A DNA stretch of 64,000 bases from Cryptomeria japonica (taxonomy: Eukaryota; Streptophyta; Pinopsida; Cupressales; Cupressaceae). The notes under the pieces are model-generated. The model ran no database searches and was not told where the DNA came from. It saw nothing but the letters and a program-made list of their open reading frames with translations. Location of the stretch: contig NC_081406.1 of the NCBI RefSeq assembly GCF_030272615.1, positions 243,591,218-243,655,217 on the forward strand. The letters run 5' to 3'. Shown in pieces: positions 13,291 through 25,720 of this stretch; within the stretch, counting starts at the first letter, position 1; each line of letters begins with the position of its first letter. Both the position numbers and the translations under genes were made by a program.

Positions 13291-14250
13291 TGTAGAGACC
13301 TAAAATTAATTAAAATAAATTTAATTAATTATCCCTTGTAACATAATTAATCTTATAAATTATGTTTGCCCCTTGTTCTTCTAAAATAATTAATTATTCT
13401 CCCTTCTATATAATTAATTTATTAATTAACTATGTATCCCACTAATTCTTCTAAAGTTTGATATATTTTAATAAATCAAATCCCAATATTCCTATAATCT
13501 TGATTAGCTAATTAATTCCTATTTAATTAGCTAATCCCCTTGATTTCTTCACTCATTAACATTTCTTCTAAATTTTAATTCATCACACCTATCCAAGTCC
13601 ACATGCGACTACCCCTCATACAATAACTTACATGCACAAGTCATTTTCCCACTTCCACTTCACCTTTTGACCAAATATTTATTTGGTGCCCACACATGCA
13701 TTATAAGTGTTCTTCCTAACACACTTTCCTTTTGCATCATGTGTAACTCCCTCCTCTTACACATCTTCCATTTTGCCATTTTTGTCTGCACTTGTCATTC
13801 TCATGTTCTTCCCAAGATGTGCTCACACATGTGTGAGCACACCTTGCCCTCTTCCCCATGACAAGTGTTCTTCCCAATGCCTCCACCTTGTGACATTTGT
13901 CACAAGGCTATGAACTCAATCCAACTCACACCTTCTCCTGCATTCTAATCACTTCATCAGCTTTCAATCCTCATTGTCCATTTACTCTTCTAAAAATCTA
14001 TAAATTGGAGCTTCCTCCCTTCAAAAATAATCAATCATTTGCCATATCATTATCATGCCAAAATTGCCTTAGAGAATTCATAAGCCTACCCTTATGTTTC
14101 CAATTAGACCATTCATATGTTATGCAATTAGAGAGCAATCCACACATCATCCTAAATCAAGAACAAATCAAGTAGAATAGGGTGCATCCACTTTAGTTAT
14201 AGCAAGAGGTAGAAGGTATATGGTCTTTATGCTCTAATTATTATTATTTT
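13291..14250 (+). repeat. 3' LTR of the plus-strand Tat element
   Basis: It starts TGTAGAGACCTAAAATTAATT after the polypurine tract, runs through AT-rich sequence, and has a TATA box (ctataaat) at about 13997. The start matches the LTR start at 52756 read on the minus strand (TGTAGACACCTAAAATT). The right end was not found; it must lie before the minus-strand RT remnant at 14310. No 5' LTR copy is in the window. Confidence 0.6.
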
Positions 14251-14309
14251 ATGCTTTATACCATTCACTTTTCTTCATCTTCAGTGATATTTGCATGCTT
14301 TTATATTTT

Positions 14310-15081
14310 TGTAGCATTGTATGGAGACCATCTAGTCATCCAAGTATACCTTCTAAAAGTCATGAATAAAATATTTGAATGTGCTCACCATTATATGGAT
14401 AAATATTGTTGGATAATTATTTCTACTAAATGGCATGACCATGTATATGAATGTGGTCCCCATTCTATCACAAGTGTGGTCTTTCTCTCATATCCTATCT
14501 TGATGGTATCTAGAGAATCCATCGGTAAAGGAATAAATCTTTGTTTGTGCAACACATTCTAATATCTTTTGTCAATAGAGTTGGGAAGGGATCATGCATG
14601 CAAACTTTATTCAATTCCCAAAAATCAACACATATCTTGATTTACCTTTTCTTTTTATTCTAGACTATGGGGTTGATCCATTCTAAATCTTCAACTGGTT
14701 TTATGATTCCAACTACTAATATTTTGTCTAGTTTTTCTTTGACTTTCTTTTTCATGTTAGGATTGAACCTATATGGTAATTTCTTGTGTTTTATCTCCTT
14801 CAATTGTGTTTTCACCACTCCTAATTCTTCTCTAATCCCTTTCCTTTTTGTGAATGCTCAAGGATACAGGTCTTCAAACTCAGACAAAGGCTTAAAATCA
14901 CTTTTGCAACTACTTGTTCAATCCAATAGGCCCTCTTTTTGGTAAGTTTAGGATTGACAATGAAAGCGATGTTTTCTTCCCTCAATTTAAGATGTTGGTT
15001 GTAATATTGATCTTTTGAATCTTTATAGTGTTGTAATTCTCTTTCACCTTTTGCCACCTTTATTTCTATTTTAGGGTCCAA
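14310..15081 (-). pseudogene. Gypsy reverse transcriptase remnant
   Basis: On the minus strand, from 15081 down: a spacer region, then KLPYRFNPNMKKKVKEKLDK and GIIKPVEDLEWINPIV (14800-14670), CVDF-like and ELNK-like sequence with HDPFP (about 14610-14590), FTDGFSRYHQ (about 14520), an ..FIYMVMPFS box (about 14440) and the catalytic box YLDD followed by a stop (about 14340). These are the N-terminal and palm blocks of a Ty3/Gypsy RT in correct order. Several stops and frameshifts break it. It ends abruptly near 14310, where it meets the LTR of the plus-strand element, so one of the two cut into or rearranged with the other. Confidence 0.82.
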
Positions 15082-16150
15082 GTCTTCTCCTTATTGATAT
15101 GTTGTGTAGCATTGGGTACTTGCATGATGCATTTTTTCATCCATCCACTCTATCGATTTCTATATATGTTGACTCTAAGGTGGAGGATTATGAGGAAGTG
15201 GTTATGTATTACTTCTACAACTAACTTAAAGTCGATTTCCTTCCTCTTTTTAATGTGGTGTATTTATTATCATTTTCATCTCAAAATTAAAATGTGTGGA
15301 TGAAGTCTTTTTAAATATCTTTCAAATCATTTTGTTTATCCCTTCATTTTAGGATTATATACCATGTTTGGACTACTAGTATTAATCTCCCAAAGAAAAT
15401 TTATATGTACAATCAATGGTCATATTACCTATATACTTGCCATCATGCAATTGCACGTATACGTAGCTGGTCCTCTAGGCTGATTAAACACTTGTATTTT
15501 GGAATGTTATGACATTCCATTTCCTCATGTATGCACCTTTTTTTATCAAAATTTTAAAGACGCACCAACACGAGGGATGTTGTCTTTGTGTCTTTTCTAC
15601 CAACATGCAACATTGTAGAATGTAGACCAATGTGTCCTGTAGTGTTGTAATCTACATTTGTTCACATTTGACTATTTGTTTCATATCTATTATGTATTCA
15701 TTCAAATTACTTACTCCCAAGAATCTGTAAATTTTGAAATGGGAGATTCCTCTTTGGATATGGTTTACATATTTTTTGTTCTTGCTTTTTGAGTCTTTTT
15801 TGCTTCTTCCAATGGCATGATATTTATCATGATTTGTCGTACATTTTCTAAATGACTAGTTACCATAAATACCATTCTAAACCCATACACCTTGTGGGTA
15901 AACTATTGTGGTTCTTTCATTTCATCTATGTAGGCAATTTAGAGATTGAGTATATCAATATGGAATTATCTTTTGTATCTGCTTCTTGAACAATTTGTTC
16001 TTCATATGAACTATTTACATCATCTCCTAGACAGATGTGTATTGCCTTAGTATCATGTGCAAATAAAATCTCCTCTTTCTTGGAGTTTGTAATTGAATTT
16101 GCATTCACAAACCATTTTTAGATCCAATAATACTCAAATTTTATTAAAAG
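15082..16150 (-). pseudogene. Probable upstream gag-pol/protease remnant of the same Gypsy copy
   Basis: The minus strand continues the RT remnant upstream. Coding-like traces include a short open stretch at 16108-15926 with acidic sequence and, near 15470-15340, a patch reading HDGKYIGN then YKFSLGD after frameshifts. Order and strand fit the region between gag and RT. No clear protease active site is visible, so the identity is tentative. Confidence 0.4.
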
Positions 16151-16649
16151 GCTCATTTATCTTTAGTACCACTTCAAAGTTAACTGTAGTTTTTAGCTTA
16201 TGGACATCTTTAAATTTGGGAATTAGTTTTCTAAGATAAGTATTTGGGTGCCACTTGTTGGGTGGTTTTAGCTCATGGTTTTCTAGATGACCATTTGATG
16301 GTTTCATGTATTATATCTCTTGTATATTAGATGCTTGAGATGGAAGTTGTGAGACAGTTTTTTAAATATATTATTAAGTAACTAAAATTCCTTCAAATCT
16401 TTGGTTGGTGACGATCTTGTGAAGGCTTTCTCTACAAGTGTATTGTAATTGTGTTGTATATTAAATAATATATTAGATTGCCATGGAATGTCGATTTTCT
16501 CTCCTAAAAGAGTTTTTTCCACATACACCTATGTTATAGCATATCATTCAATTTATTGTGCTTCTTCTTTTTGTAATTATCAAAAAGTTTAAATTTGTCC
16601 AATACTCTCAACATTTTAGTGTAGATTTTTTTCTGTACCTTTCATTAAT

Positions 16650-17190
16650 ATTTGTTATCAAACCTTAATCATCTCATATTCTACGTGTTGGGTAGGGTGT
16701 TTTTGTACTAATATTCATTTAAGTGGGAGCTTGTACGAAAAGAGTTTTGAACTTAATTTAGGAAAAGGTAAAAAACACATCAAGGATGCAGATGGAGAAA
16801 TTTATCATGCATAAAATTTTAATCTTGGAAGAGAAAGATAGTGGATGTGTTCGTAGACTAAGATCTATGGGCTATAGTATTTGGATCTAAATCTACAACT
16901 ACACCACTAGAAGAATAGGACATGATGTTGATAAAAGTAAAGGATCTCATTAGACTCATTTTTTTAATAATTTACTATTGTTGAATTGCATGAAGAGACT
17001 ACCATAATTCAAATTTGGAATAATATTAGAGACATTTATCATGCTAAATCCCTAGTGAATAAAATTTTCCTAAGAAAAAAATTGTACATCCTCATAATGG
17101 AAGATGGTGAGTTTATGGCTAAACATTAAAATGCTTTCAATATGGTATTTACGTAGCTGTACTCAAATTAATTGGATTAGTAGAAAATGA
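16650..17190 (+). pseudogene. Copia gag remnant
   Basis: Near 16980-17110 the plus strand gives ETTIIQIWNNIRDIYHAKSL, then NKIFLRKKLYILIMEDGEF, the typical Copia gag pattern of W..L...Y...S...K..L...L..LKM.EG. Upstream sequence (16740-16900) is coding-like but shattered by stops. No RT or integrase follows; LTR-like sequence starts at about 17200. The same gag motif is better preserved in the Copia element at 38254-38922. Confidence 0.7.
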
Positions 17191-17196
17191 GGTCTG

Positions 17197-17827
17197 GATG
17201 GAACATAATATACTGAGAGAGGGGGGAGGGAGGGGTGAATCAATATATCCCAATTTCAATTTAATCAATCATTAATTCTCATTAATAGCTTCTCTAAACA
17301 TGAATCTTAAAAAATCAATGCAGAATTAACCAATTCACTTAATGATATAACAATTAAGCAACACAAAAGAATACACATGCACACAATGAGCATCGGATAT
17401 ATGTGGAAACCCAAGATGGGAAAAATCATGGTGATAATAGCTACTTGGATCTACTTCCTAAAGATATCCTCACAAAACAATGAATCGCTTACAATATGAA
17501 GTAGGCACCGACCTACTGGAGACACCAATCCCCTATTGTGTTTACACCTCCATAGACAACAAAATAAAAGATCAAATAAAATACACATAATAGAAACAAT
17601 CCTCGTTGTGGAGGAAAACAACTATTACTAGAGATCAAATGATGATAGATAAAATATAAATACAAGTTCTAGATAAATAAAACATCAATTAATAAGAATT
17701 TAGATAATTAAGAGAGCATTATGCAGCTATGTCTTCTCTTTTGAAACAATAGATGTGATTGTGGATAGAGAGAAGTCTTGTTTGCTGCTAAAGTGTGAGG
17801 AAGATATGGCAGGGCTTCAATGTTTTT

Positions 17828-17884
<57 letters not shown>

Positions 17885-18115
17885 CTTGAGAATCATAATG
17901 ATGAGAGAGTGACAAATGAGGCATAAATGTGAGTTTTGTTTCTTGGAATGGGCGAGAATAGCCATTTTGGATGCGCTAGAGTGAAGGGACATGCATCAGA
18001 ATAGGTCTAATATAGAATATACGTATTTGAATCTCGGAATTCTTTTAGAACATTTGTGCGCGTTGCACTCTCGTCTGATTGATTGGATCCCAAATTTAGA
18101 CCATAGGTTGCTAAC
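17197..18115 (-). repeat. LTR-like sequence, minus orientation, related to the solo LTR at 40201
   Basis: The stretch ctgagagaggggggagggaggggtgaatcaat (17212-17245) is the reverse complement of the conserved C-run near the 3' end of the solo LTR at 40201-41554. Nearby, gtggaaacccaagatgggaaaaatcatgg matches another part of that LTR. The right end (about 18115, ...gctaaca) is a guess and I found no target-site duplication. Confidence 0.4.
17822..17884. repeat. Poly(T)-(GT)n-(GA)n compound microsatellite
   Basis: A run of about 28 T is followed by about 9 GT and then about 10 GA units. It lies in the LTR-like region upstream of the hydrolase gene's 3' side. Confidence 0.95.
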
Positions 18116-18448
18116 ACTTCATTTTTTCTATTCATGAAGTCAAATTCATGAAATCCCGATTTTAAATTTTGTCATAAATGCACCAAACATAATGCATAAG
18201 TGTCATAAATGCACAAGGTGCAATTTGTGACACTACAAATATGGGTTTGTTGTGTTGTTTTATCTCAAGGCATAACATAATGATCAAATTGCATATTTTT
18301 GAGTGGGATTGAAACATACTGAAAACTGTATTTTGTATAGAAATATGAAATTTAGTTTTATCAATAATCAATTTGAGAAAGAGGTGTGTGAACATATGAA
18401 TTGCATTTTGAAATGTATATGAATATTTTGAAATTGAGTTTGTTACAT

Positions 18449-18582
18449 GCGCGAGCGCACACACACGTGTATGCGTATGTGTATGTGTACGTGTATGTAC
18501 ACGTGTGTGTGTGGATGTACATACACATACACATTTGTGTGTACATGTGTATGTGCATGTGGATATGTGTATATTTGTTGTG
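18449..18582. repeat. Alternating purine-pyrimidine (TG/CA/CG) tract
   Basis: About 130 bp of nearly strict purine-pyrimidine alternation, with gcgcacacacacgtgtatgc and repeated gtatgtgtacgtgt, including several CG steps. Such tracts favour Z-DNA in principle. Apparent ORFs on both strands here are artefacts of the repeat. Confidence 0.85.
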
Positions 18583-18599
18583 TGTATACTAATTAATTT

Positions 18600-19370
18600 T
18601 ATGTAATTAAAACACATTTAAAAATTATCAAAATAATAATTAATGATTTAAACAAAAACATAAATGTGATATACAAAGGTAAAATAATTATTTAAAAAAT
18701 CTAAAATATTTCTTACATAAAAGTAAAACTTATGTATCCATTTATATAATTGAGTCACAATAACAAGTAAGAGGTAAAGTGTAATGACATACTTGTGTAA
18801 AACAAATAATCTTATCTTTTATTTTGAATCTAACAACAATTTATCCATAAAAAATATTGATATTTAATAATTAAAATAAAATGTCATTTAATTAGTTAAC
18901 TATTCATAGTTGGAATAGTTTAAAATAATACATTTCCTGTGTCATTTATTTAGTCAACTATTTATAGTTGGAATAGTTTAAATTAATGCATTTCTTATAT
19001 ACTAATAATTATTTTTTGTTTAAATTTTTTATAAATAATAATATATAAAACTATTAAAATATTGTTTTCATAATAAAGTTTGGGTACCATTGATATAATT
19101 ATTATTCAAGAATAGTGAATGATTTATTTAATTTTAGATAAAAAAAAGATCTTCGATACATTTATTAAATATTACTAAAGAAACAAGTCTTTTCCATAAA
19201 ATTTGGACATTATTAATAATTTAAAAAAAAAAATTATAAATAAAAATATCTTATATATATTTATCTAAAAATGACAAAACACTTCTTATATCTTGAACAT
19301 ATTGTAGATATAGACATTTAAGATATATATACTATTTAAAATGAAACTTTAATTTATAATAATAAAATAC
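18600..19370. other. AT-rich DNA with a 64-bp direct duplication
   Basis: No gene seen. Between 18893 and 18990, the sequence around agttaactattcatagttggaatagtttaaa occurs twice in tandem with a few differences (agtcaactatttatagttggaatagtttaaa). The rest is plain AT-rich sequence. Confidence 0.6.
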
Positions 19371-19379
19371 ACTAACACT

Positions 19380-20040
19380 AAACATTGACATAATAAGATG
19401 GTTAAGTAATGGTATCGTTGTTCTTATCATTAAGATGACATAATGTGATGGTTAATTAAAATAAAATTTTAATTTATAATAATAAAATATACTAACAGTA
19501 AACATTGACATAATGTGATGGTTAAGTAATGGTATCATTGTTCTTATTATTAAGATTCAAATCCTATTAAGATGTTAAGTAATGATGTTGTTCTTATCAT
19601 TAAGATTCAAACCCTATTAAGTAATGGTTAAGTAATCGTGTTGTTGTTCTTATAATTAACACTCAATCCCTATTAAGAAATGGTTATATAATGTTGTTGT
19701 TGTTCTTATCATCAAGATTCCAATCCTATTAAGTAATGGTTAAGTAGTTGTGTGATTGTTCTCATCATTAAAATTCAAATCCTATTAAGTAATAGTTAAG
19801 TAATCAAATCCTATTAAGTAATGGTGTTGTTCTTATCATTAAGATTCAAACCCTATTAACTAATGATTAAATAATGGTGTCCTTGTTCTTATCATTAAGA
19901 TTCAAACTCTATTAAATAATGATTAAATAACACAAAGATTCAAACTCTATTAAGATACTATTAAATAATGATTAAGTAATGGTGTGGTTGTTTTTGTGGC
20001 TAAGATTCAAACTCTATTAAGATATTATTATTATTGAATG
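19380..20040. repeat. Minisatellite, unit about 55-60 bp
   Basis: Roughly ten imperfect copies of a unit built from ggttaagtaatggtgt, tgttgttcttatcattaaga and ttcaaatcctattaagtaat run head to tail. Copies vary by deletion of one submodule, for example the truncated ones near 19800 and 19930. The array ends about 350 bp from the stop codon of the hydrolase gene, on its 3' side. Confidence 0.85.
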
Positions 20041-20249
20041 TCAAACACATTTATCCCAAAAGAAAAAACACTAAACACCAAATTAAAAAAAAAAAAACCC
20101 ATTTCATATAAATATACATTAGACGTGTCATACATATTCATCAATTTACAATACAAATCTTTGATCAAAATGTAAATTGATATTATTGCCTGCGTGTCTA
20201 ACTCTAAATACTTTCATATTTTCCCTTATAATCATCATCCATCTGAATT

Positions 20250-20392
20250 ATTGTCCCGGAATTTGCAGACGGAAGCAACGGCCGATAAGCTTCTAGAAGC
20301 AATGTAATAATGGAAAGGTTGCCAAACCAAGAAAAATTCTATTTTATTCATTCACTTGGGAAGCGCACAAAACCATTCCAGCTGGTCAAGAA
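20250..20392 (-). other. 3' flank/UTR of the hydrolase gene
   Basis: Non-coding sequence after the stop codon at 20393-20395 on the minus strand. No clear AATAAA-type signal is certain. It is more GC-rich than the AT-rich DNA further left, which fits transcribed 3' UTR. Confidence 0.4.
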
Positions 20393-23218
20393 TCACAGGG
20401 CGGAATGGAGGTATTTGGTGTGGGACTTATCCACTTGGCCCACCTCACACTTGTCAGCAAACTGAGATTGCTTGATTCCATAATCATCTTCTTCATGCTG
20501 CGTCTGCCTAACCAATCCAATCTCACTGCTATACTGCCAAACTCTGTGATTCAACCACGCAATTATGTCAGTGAAGACCCTATCAATGTTCTGGTCTGGT
20601 TCACCGGAGGTGAGGGCATGCCACATCCCTGAATACAACTTTATTGTCTTGTCCACACTGCGCGCTGAATTGTACAGCGCGTAACTCACGCTTGGATCCG
20701 TCACGATGTCATCTTCTCCGTGTAGAACAAGGAATGGCAGGGTTACCTGTTCATCATCCATTCAGGGGATGTTAAGTCTTATTGGTTATGCAGGGGAACA
20801 AAGAGGAAAAAAGAGAAATTTTTGTTCTTGATTACCTCACAGAGCCTTTCCTCTAAGTCCATGCTGGTTCTCAGCATTTCCAAGGCTGTTTTCAGCCTGG
20901 GTTTGTCTTGGTATATAAGTTGATTGGATCGAATCTGCAAAACAATGATGTTTATGTGAAAAAACCCATTAGATTGAAATGGTGAGCTCTGTGTATGTTG
21001 AATTCCATTAGAAAATTTGCATGTTTTATGTTTGAGCCAATCCTGTCATCTTAATTCAGAGGTATTTTTGCCACTCAGCCCCAGACTCAATATGTCTTGT
21101 TTTGGTCTGTCTTACTGTCAAAATGGGCCAAAAAAAGGCGAGCTTAACTTAAGGGAGACTAGTCCTCTGAAGATGCCAGCAAACGCCTGCTAAACTCTGC
21201 TACTCTTGCAGGGTCTTGATGCAATGTTGTTTTGTTTTGGGCTGGTGTGCCAGTTTGAACTTATGGGGTGTGAATTTTTCTATCTACTTTTTTCCATGAA
21301 TTTGTATAACACTATTTTTCATATATGATCTTCATAAAAGGAAAGGAATAGAGAGTCCATTACCTCTTCCCTTTTGATTGGATCCTTAAAGGCCGAGTTT
21401 ATGACATCTTTGGTAGGAACGATTTTCCATGTGGGGATAAACACTTCCAAGCAGGTGAGAAAGTTAACCACCAGAGGATGAGGCTTTATCTTATCAGATA
21501 TCTGCAAATTGTTTGCATTAGCAGAGAGTTCAAACTGTACAAGTTTAATGAAATTGGTTTGGCATAATTCATAGTACATACCTTGCACATGGGAGCAACA
21601 AGAACAGCTCCATTCCAAAAGGTGGGATCCTTCCTGTGTAGAAGAAGCACAACTGCACCTCCCATTGATTCCCCATACAGAAATCTGGGCTTGTTCTTAT
21701 ATTTCTCATTCTCTGCAATGAAATTGAATATATTTAATTTTGAAGAAATAAATACATCAAATTTTTCGATTGAATAAACAAACAAGAAAAGAGAAATGAT
21801 TAGTGATATAAGTTTTCCTCAATCCATCATGTTTCTTTGAATATAACAGAACATATTCTATGAACCATCATCATAATGTTAGAGCACTCAGGTACACTCA
21901 GGATGTTTCCATTCCACTCCTGAGTGTTCTAACATCATCCTGATATGGATCATACAGTATGTTCCAGACTTCGATGCACATAAACACACAATCAATCCAA
22001 AAACAGCATAGAAATGATTCAAATACAATTACATTCTAATAAACAAACAAGAGAAGGGAAATGCTTCAAATACAATTACAAAAGGTACCAAATGGATTAC
22101 CACAGACACTCTTGAAGAAATTGCTGCAGTCATCAACAATATTGCTGAATTTTTTAATGTAGCACCTTTGTCCTTTCGATTTTCCATGGCCTTGATAGTC
22201 TATTCCAAAAACACCATATCCAGCTCGGGCTAGCCTGACTCCACATTCTGCCAAACAAATGGTACCACACAATCAATACAGAGATTTATTTTCCAATTGG
22301 AGAGAAAAAGCTGCACAATGCATTTGCTTCCCACCTCTCATGAATACGCTGCATTCCATTCCATACCCTGCAGGATTGTTGTAAATGAATCATGTGAGTA
22401 CACTGCAAACCCATTAACAAAAACTGCCGAGTTACAGGAACAACATATTCTTCTTGTTCTTACCATGGCATAAGAAAACCAGAGCTTGGGGAGCTTTCAG
22501 AGGCAACCATCTACAAGTAAATAGCTGCACTCCTCTGGAATTTTGAATGTAATTCTACAGAAAAAGGATCAGATTATGTTCAGTCCAGATCCATTCCCAG
22601 CATATGAATTTTCTAGCAGAGAAAAACAGAAAACAATTGCAATACCTCATGGCACCTAATCTCCATTGCTGTTCCACCCAGAAATCTGAAATGGTTAGAA
22701 TCCCGAACAATAATAAAACAGGTCAGGTCTTAACCATTTGTTCCTCTTGTCACCACTGACTCCAGTACAACTTCTTAAATAAAACAAGTGCCCAAAATTG
22801 TACTCTTTCATTAAAACCTGTTAAAACCTCTGCAACACTTAACAATCGTGCAGTTAATACAGCTCAAAGAAGAAAAACATCTTCCACCAGAGAAAGAAAA
22901 ATAGAAGAAAAAGCCAAATATTAGGTAAGTACAGAGAATTAAAAAAAGCAGATCTTAATACAGGATAATGGGAAAATTGGGTCTTGTAATCCTTAAAAGG
23001 AACTTCCCTATTTGAGGGAGACCATTGTGATCTGATAGAGATAGGTGTCTAAAAGTTTATAAGATGGTTATTAAAGTCAAATCCTGAAAAGAAGAATAAA
23101 GGAGATCTGATTTGGTGAAGTATGGTGATGTACAATAATAGAAGGTTGGGCCCACTGACACTATATTGAAGAAAAAGCTAACACAGAATGATATTATACA
23201 CATTGCTTACGCTTCCAT
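20393..23218 (-). CDS. Alpha/beta-hydrolase, monoacylglycerol lipase / caffeoylshikimate esterase-like (nine exons)
   Basis: Joining nine exons gives a 346-residue protein: 23218-23211, 22685-22646, 22554-22464, 22367-22335, 22247-22101, 21712-21582, 21501-21364, 20934-20836, 20746-20393 (minus strand). All eight introns are GT-AG, 80-525 bp, and the phases add up to 1041 nt with no stop. The fold has the oxyanion-side HGYGMEC (residues 46-52), nucleophile elbow GESMGG (Ser122), Asp242 in GEDDIVTDP and His272 in GMWHALTSG. The serine hydrolase family acts on monoacylglycerols, lysophospholipids or caffeoyl-shikimate; substrate cannot be told from sequence. No signal peptide or membrane segment is evident, so it is probably cytosolic or membrane-associated. 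Residues after about 300 form a hydrophilic tail longer than usual. The start ATG at 23218 is the only one in its frame before an upstream TAA near 23347; Met10 is an alternative. It looks intact, the only such gene here. Confidence 0.92.
21849..21964. repeat. Hairpin-forming inverted repeat in intron 5 of the hydrolase gene
   Basis: Left arm 21849-21892 (gaacatattctatgaacc ... gcactcagg) and right arm 21919-21964 are reverse complements at about 80%, separated by a 26-nt loop. A second, nested pairing is perfect over 10 bp: acactcagga in the loop side with tcctgagtgt in the right arm. It could be a small MITE-like foldback or a small-RNA precursor; sequence alone does not decide. Confidence 0.75.
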
Positions 23219-23897
23219 TTCTTGACTTGACTTCCCTGCCCTCTTTGGAATAGCTGCCTCAAACTCTGTGCTTCTCTTTTCACTTTCCAAAACAATTACC
23301 CCTCTTTTTGTAAAGATATCACCGCCTCTTGAAAGGACTAGTTAAATAGTAAATATATCTGATTTTTGGTTGTGATAACCTTCCTTCATGATAAACAATC
23401 TTATGATTTGTCATAGACTTAACCCCTTTAGAATGATAAACTCCATGCTTAAAACTCTTTGGAAAGTTTAAAATAACCTTAGTTGTGTGCAAAGTTCATA
23501 TTTGAATTTTGTAGTAAGGTCTTACATGTGTGGTGCTTTATGGTTGGGCAACACACAACAAATTAACCATGAGTGAACACTTGGGTTTTGCACCATCCAT
23601 TGAATCTTGATTGTTGCATGTGACTTTAGGTATGCAAGCCTTATTTGTAGTTTGGCATTGCCCTTTATAATATAATTGTTTAAAGGGATTTAGAAACTTC
23701 AAATCAAATTGAATTAATTTTTTCCATGAGCATGAGAAGGCTAAATCTGTTGAAGAGAATCTTTAAGCATAGATTCAAAAAATTGATGTAATAACAATTT
23801 ACAAACTACGACAAGCTTCAAAAATTGAAGAGGTGGAAGCTCATTGTCATAAAACTACCCATCATAAAACTCCACAAATTGAAAATGTGAAAGCTCT
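23219..23897. promoter_or_regulatory. 5' flank of the hydrolase gene, probable 5' UTR and promoter
   Basis: The reading frame of exon 1 stays open upstream to a TAA near 23347 but without another ATG, so 23219-23340 is best read as 5' UTR, or as part of an unseen upstream exon. No unambiguous TATA box was found. From 23350 to 23890 I see no gene. Confidence 0.4.
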
Positions 23898-24935
<1,038 letters not shown>

Positions 24936-25022
24936 CTACCATCTCCATCCCTCTATTTACCTACTTCTTCCTTAATCCTTCCCTGTCTCTCTCCCTCCCT
25001 CCCTCCCTTTCTACTCTCTACC

Positions 25023-25107
25023 TATGGGAAGGGGGGAGAAGTAGTTAGAGATAGAGGGAGGAATGGAGATGTAGGTAGAAATAGAGATGGAGAGGGGAGA
25101 TGGAAAT

Positions 25108-25190
<83 letters not shown>
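25023..25190. repeat. Purine-rich block with pure (GA)n, inverted relative to the CT block
   Basis: At 25023 the strand switches from pyrimidine to purine (tgggaaggggggagaagtag ...), and (GA)n fills 25108-25188. The purine arm echoes the pyrimidine arm in reverse complement, for example gtaggtagaaatagag against ctctatttacctac, so the two form a large imperfect palindrome centred near 25020. Confidence 0.9.
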
Positions 25191-25275
25191 AAAATTATAG
25201 GAGCCTGTTGATTACTAAACTTTGATTGTCTGAAAAATTATAAGATCATTCAAAACCTAGAATCTACATTATAAC
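25190..25275 (-). repeat. Dispersed module next to CT/GA tracts (copy 1)
   Basis: On the minus strand this reads cttataatttttcagacaat ... aacaggctcctataattttg followed by the (CT)n. The same module, same side of a CT tract, is found on the plus strand at 44275-44335 and again at 44467-44525. Confidence 0.75.
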
Positions 25276-25487
25276 TTATAGAGATCCAAAACCATTCTTA
25301 AACATCTTGACTCTATACATGAAGTCTAGCTCAAAGTATAAGAAAGTAAAAACACATATAGAAATGTCACTTATACTTAAATGCTTATTTCATGTATAGA
25401 GTCTAAAGAAGAGGAAGGGTGTCAACTGACAAAGAGATGGGGAGAGATGGGAAGATAAAGAGACGTAATTTTAGTTTTCTACAATGT

Positions 25488-25720
25488 GAGTGGGTTATGG
25501 CTTGGTAGTGATTGAGATTAGGTTCAATAAATACCAAGCCATATTATGCACACTTGCATTATGAACCAAGTGCACTATAACTTGTACTCACATTATAACA
25601 CAAGCACATTATAGTGCACTCACTTATGGATTAGTAGCGAATGAGCCCAGGATTGGTCACTACCAAGCTATAATACAAGTCCATTATAATGCACTTGTGT
25701 TATGTCTTGTATGAGACCAA
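25488..25720. repeat. Foldback sequence (nested inverted repeats)
   Basis: The phrase ttatggcttggtagtgattga near 25496 returns as reverse complement near 25650-25675 (tggtcactaccaagctataa). Inside, agtgcactataa and ttatagtgcact form another inverted pair. Non-coding; it could be a MITE or a degenerate palindrome. No target-site duplication was identified. Confidence 0.55.

Larger units (their letters stand above)
4766..14250 (+). mobile_element. Decayed Tat/Ogre-type Gypsy element, 5'-truncated
   Basis: Order on the plus strand: partial pol (4766-7570), an A-rich tract just after integrase (7590-7670), a long non-coding spacer, an antisense PMD ORF (about 12570-10250, minus), a polypurine tract (13278-13288) and an LTR starting TGTAGAGACC at 13291. 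The same order and the same parts occur in the minus-strand element at the right end of the window, so the pieces belong together. The right boundary near 14250 is approximate; gag, protease and 5' LTR are not visible. Confidence 0.7.

Noticed and set aside
13291-14250. Short plus-strand ORFs (64-92 residues) as possible genes
   Set aside because: They lie inside the LTR and have no domain or conserved composition.
18162-18617. 151-residue minus-strand ORF rich in His/Thr/Cys
   Set aside because: It spans the TG/CA alternating tract; composition is set by the repeat and there is no domain.
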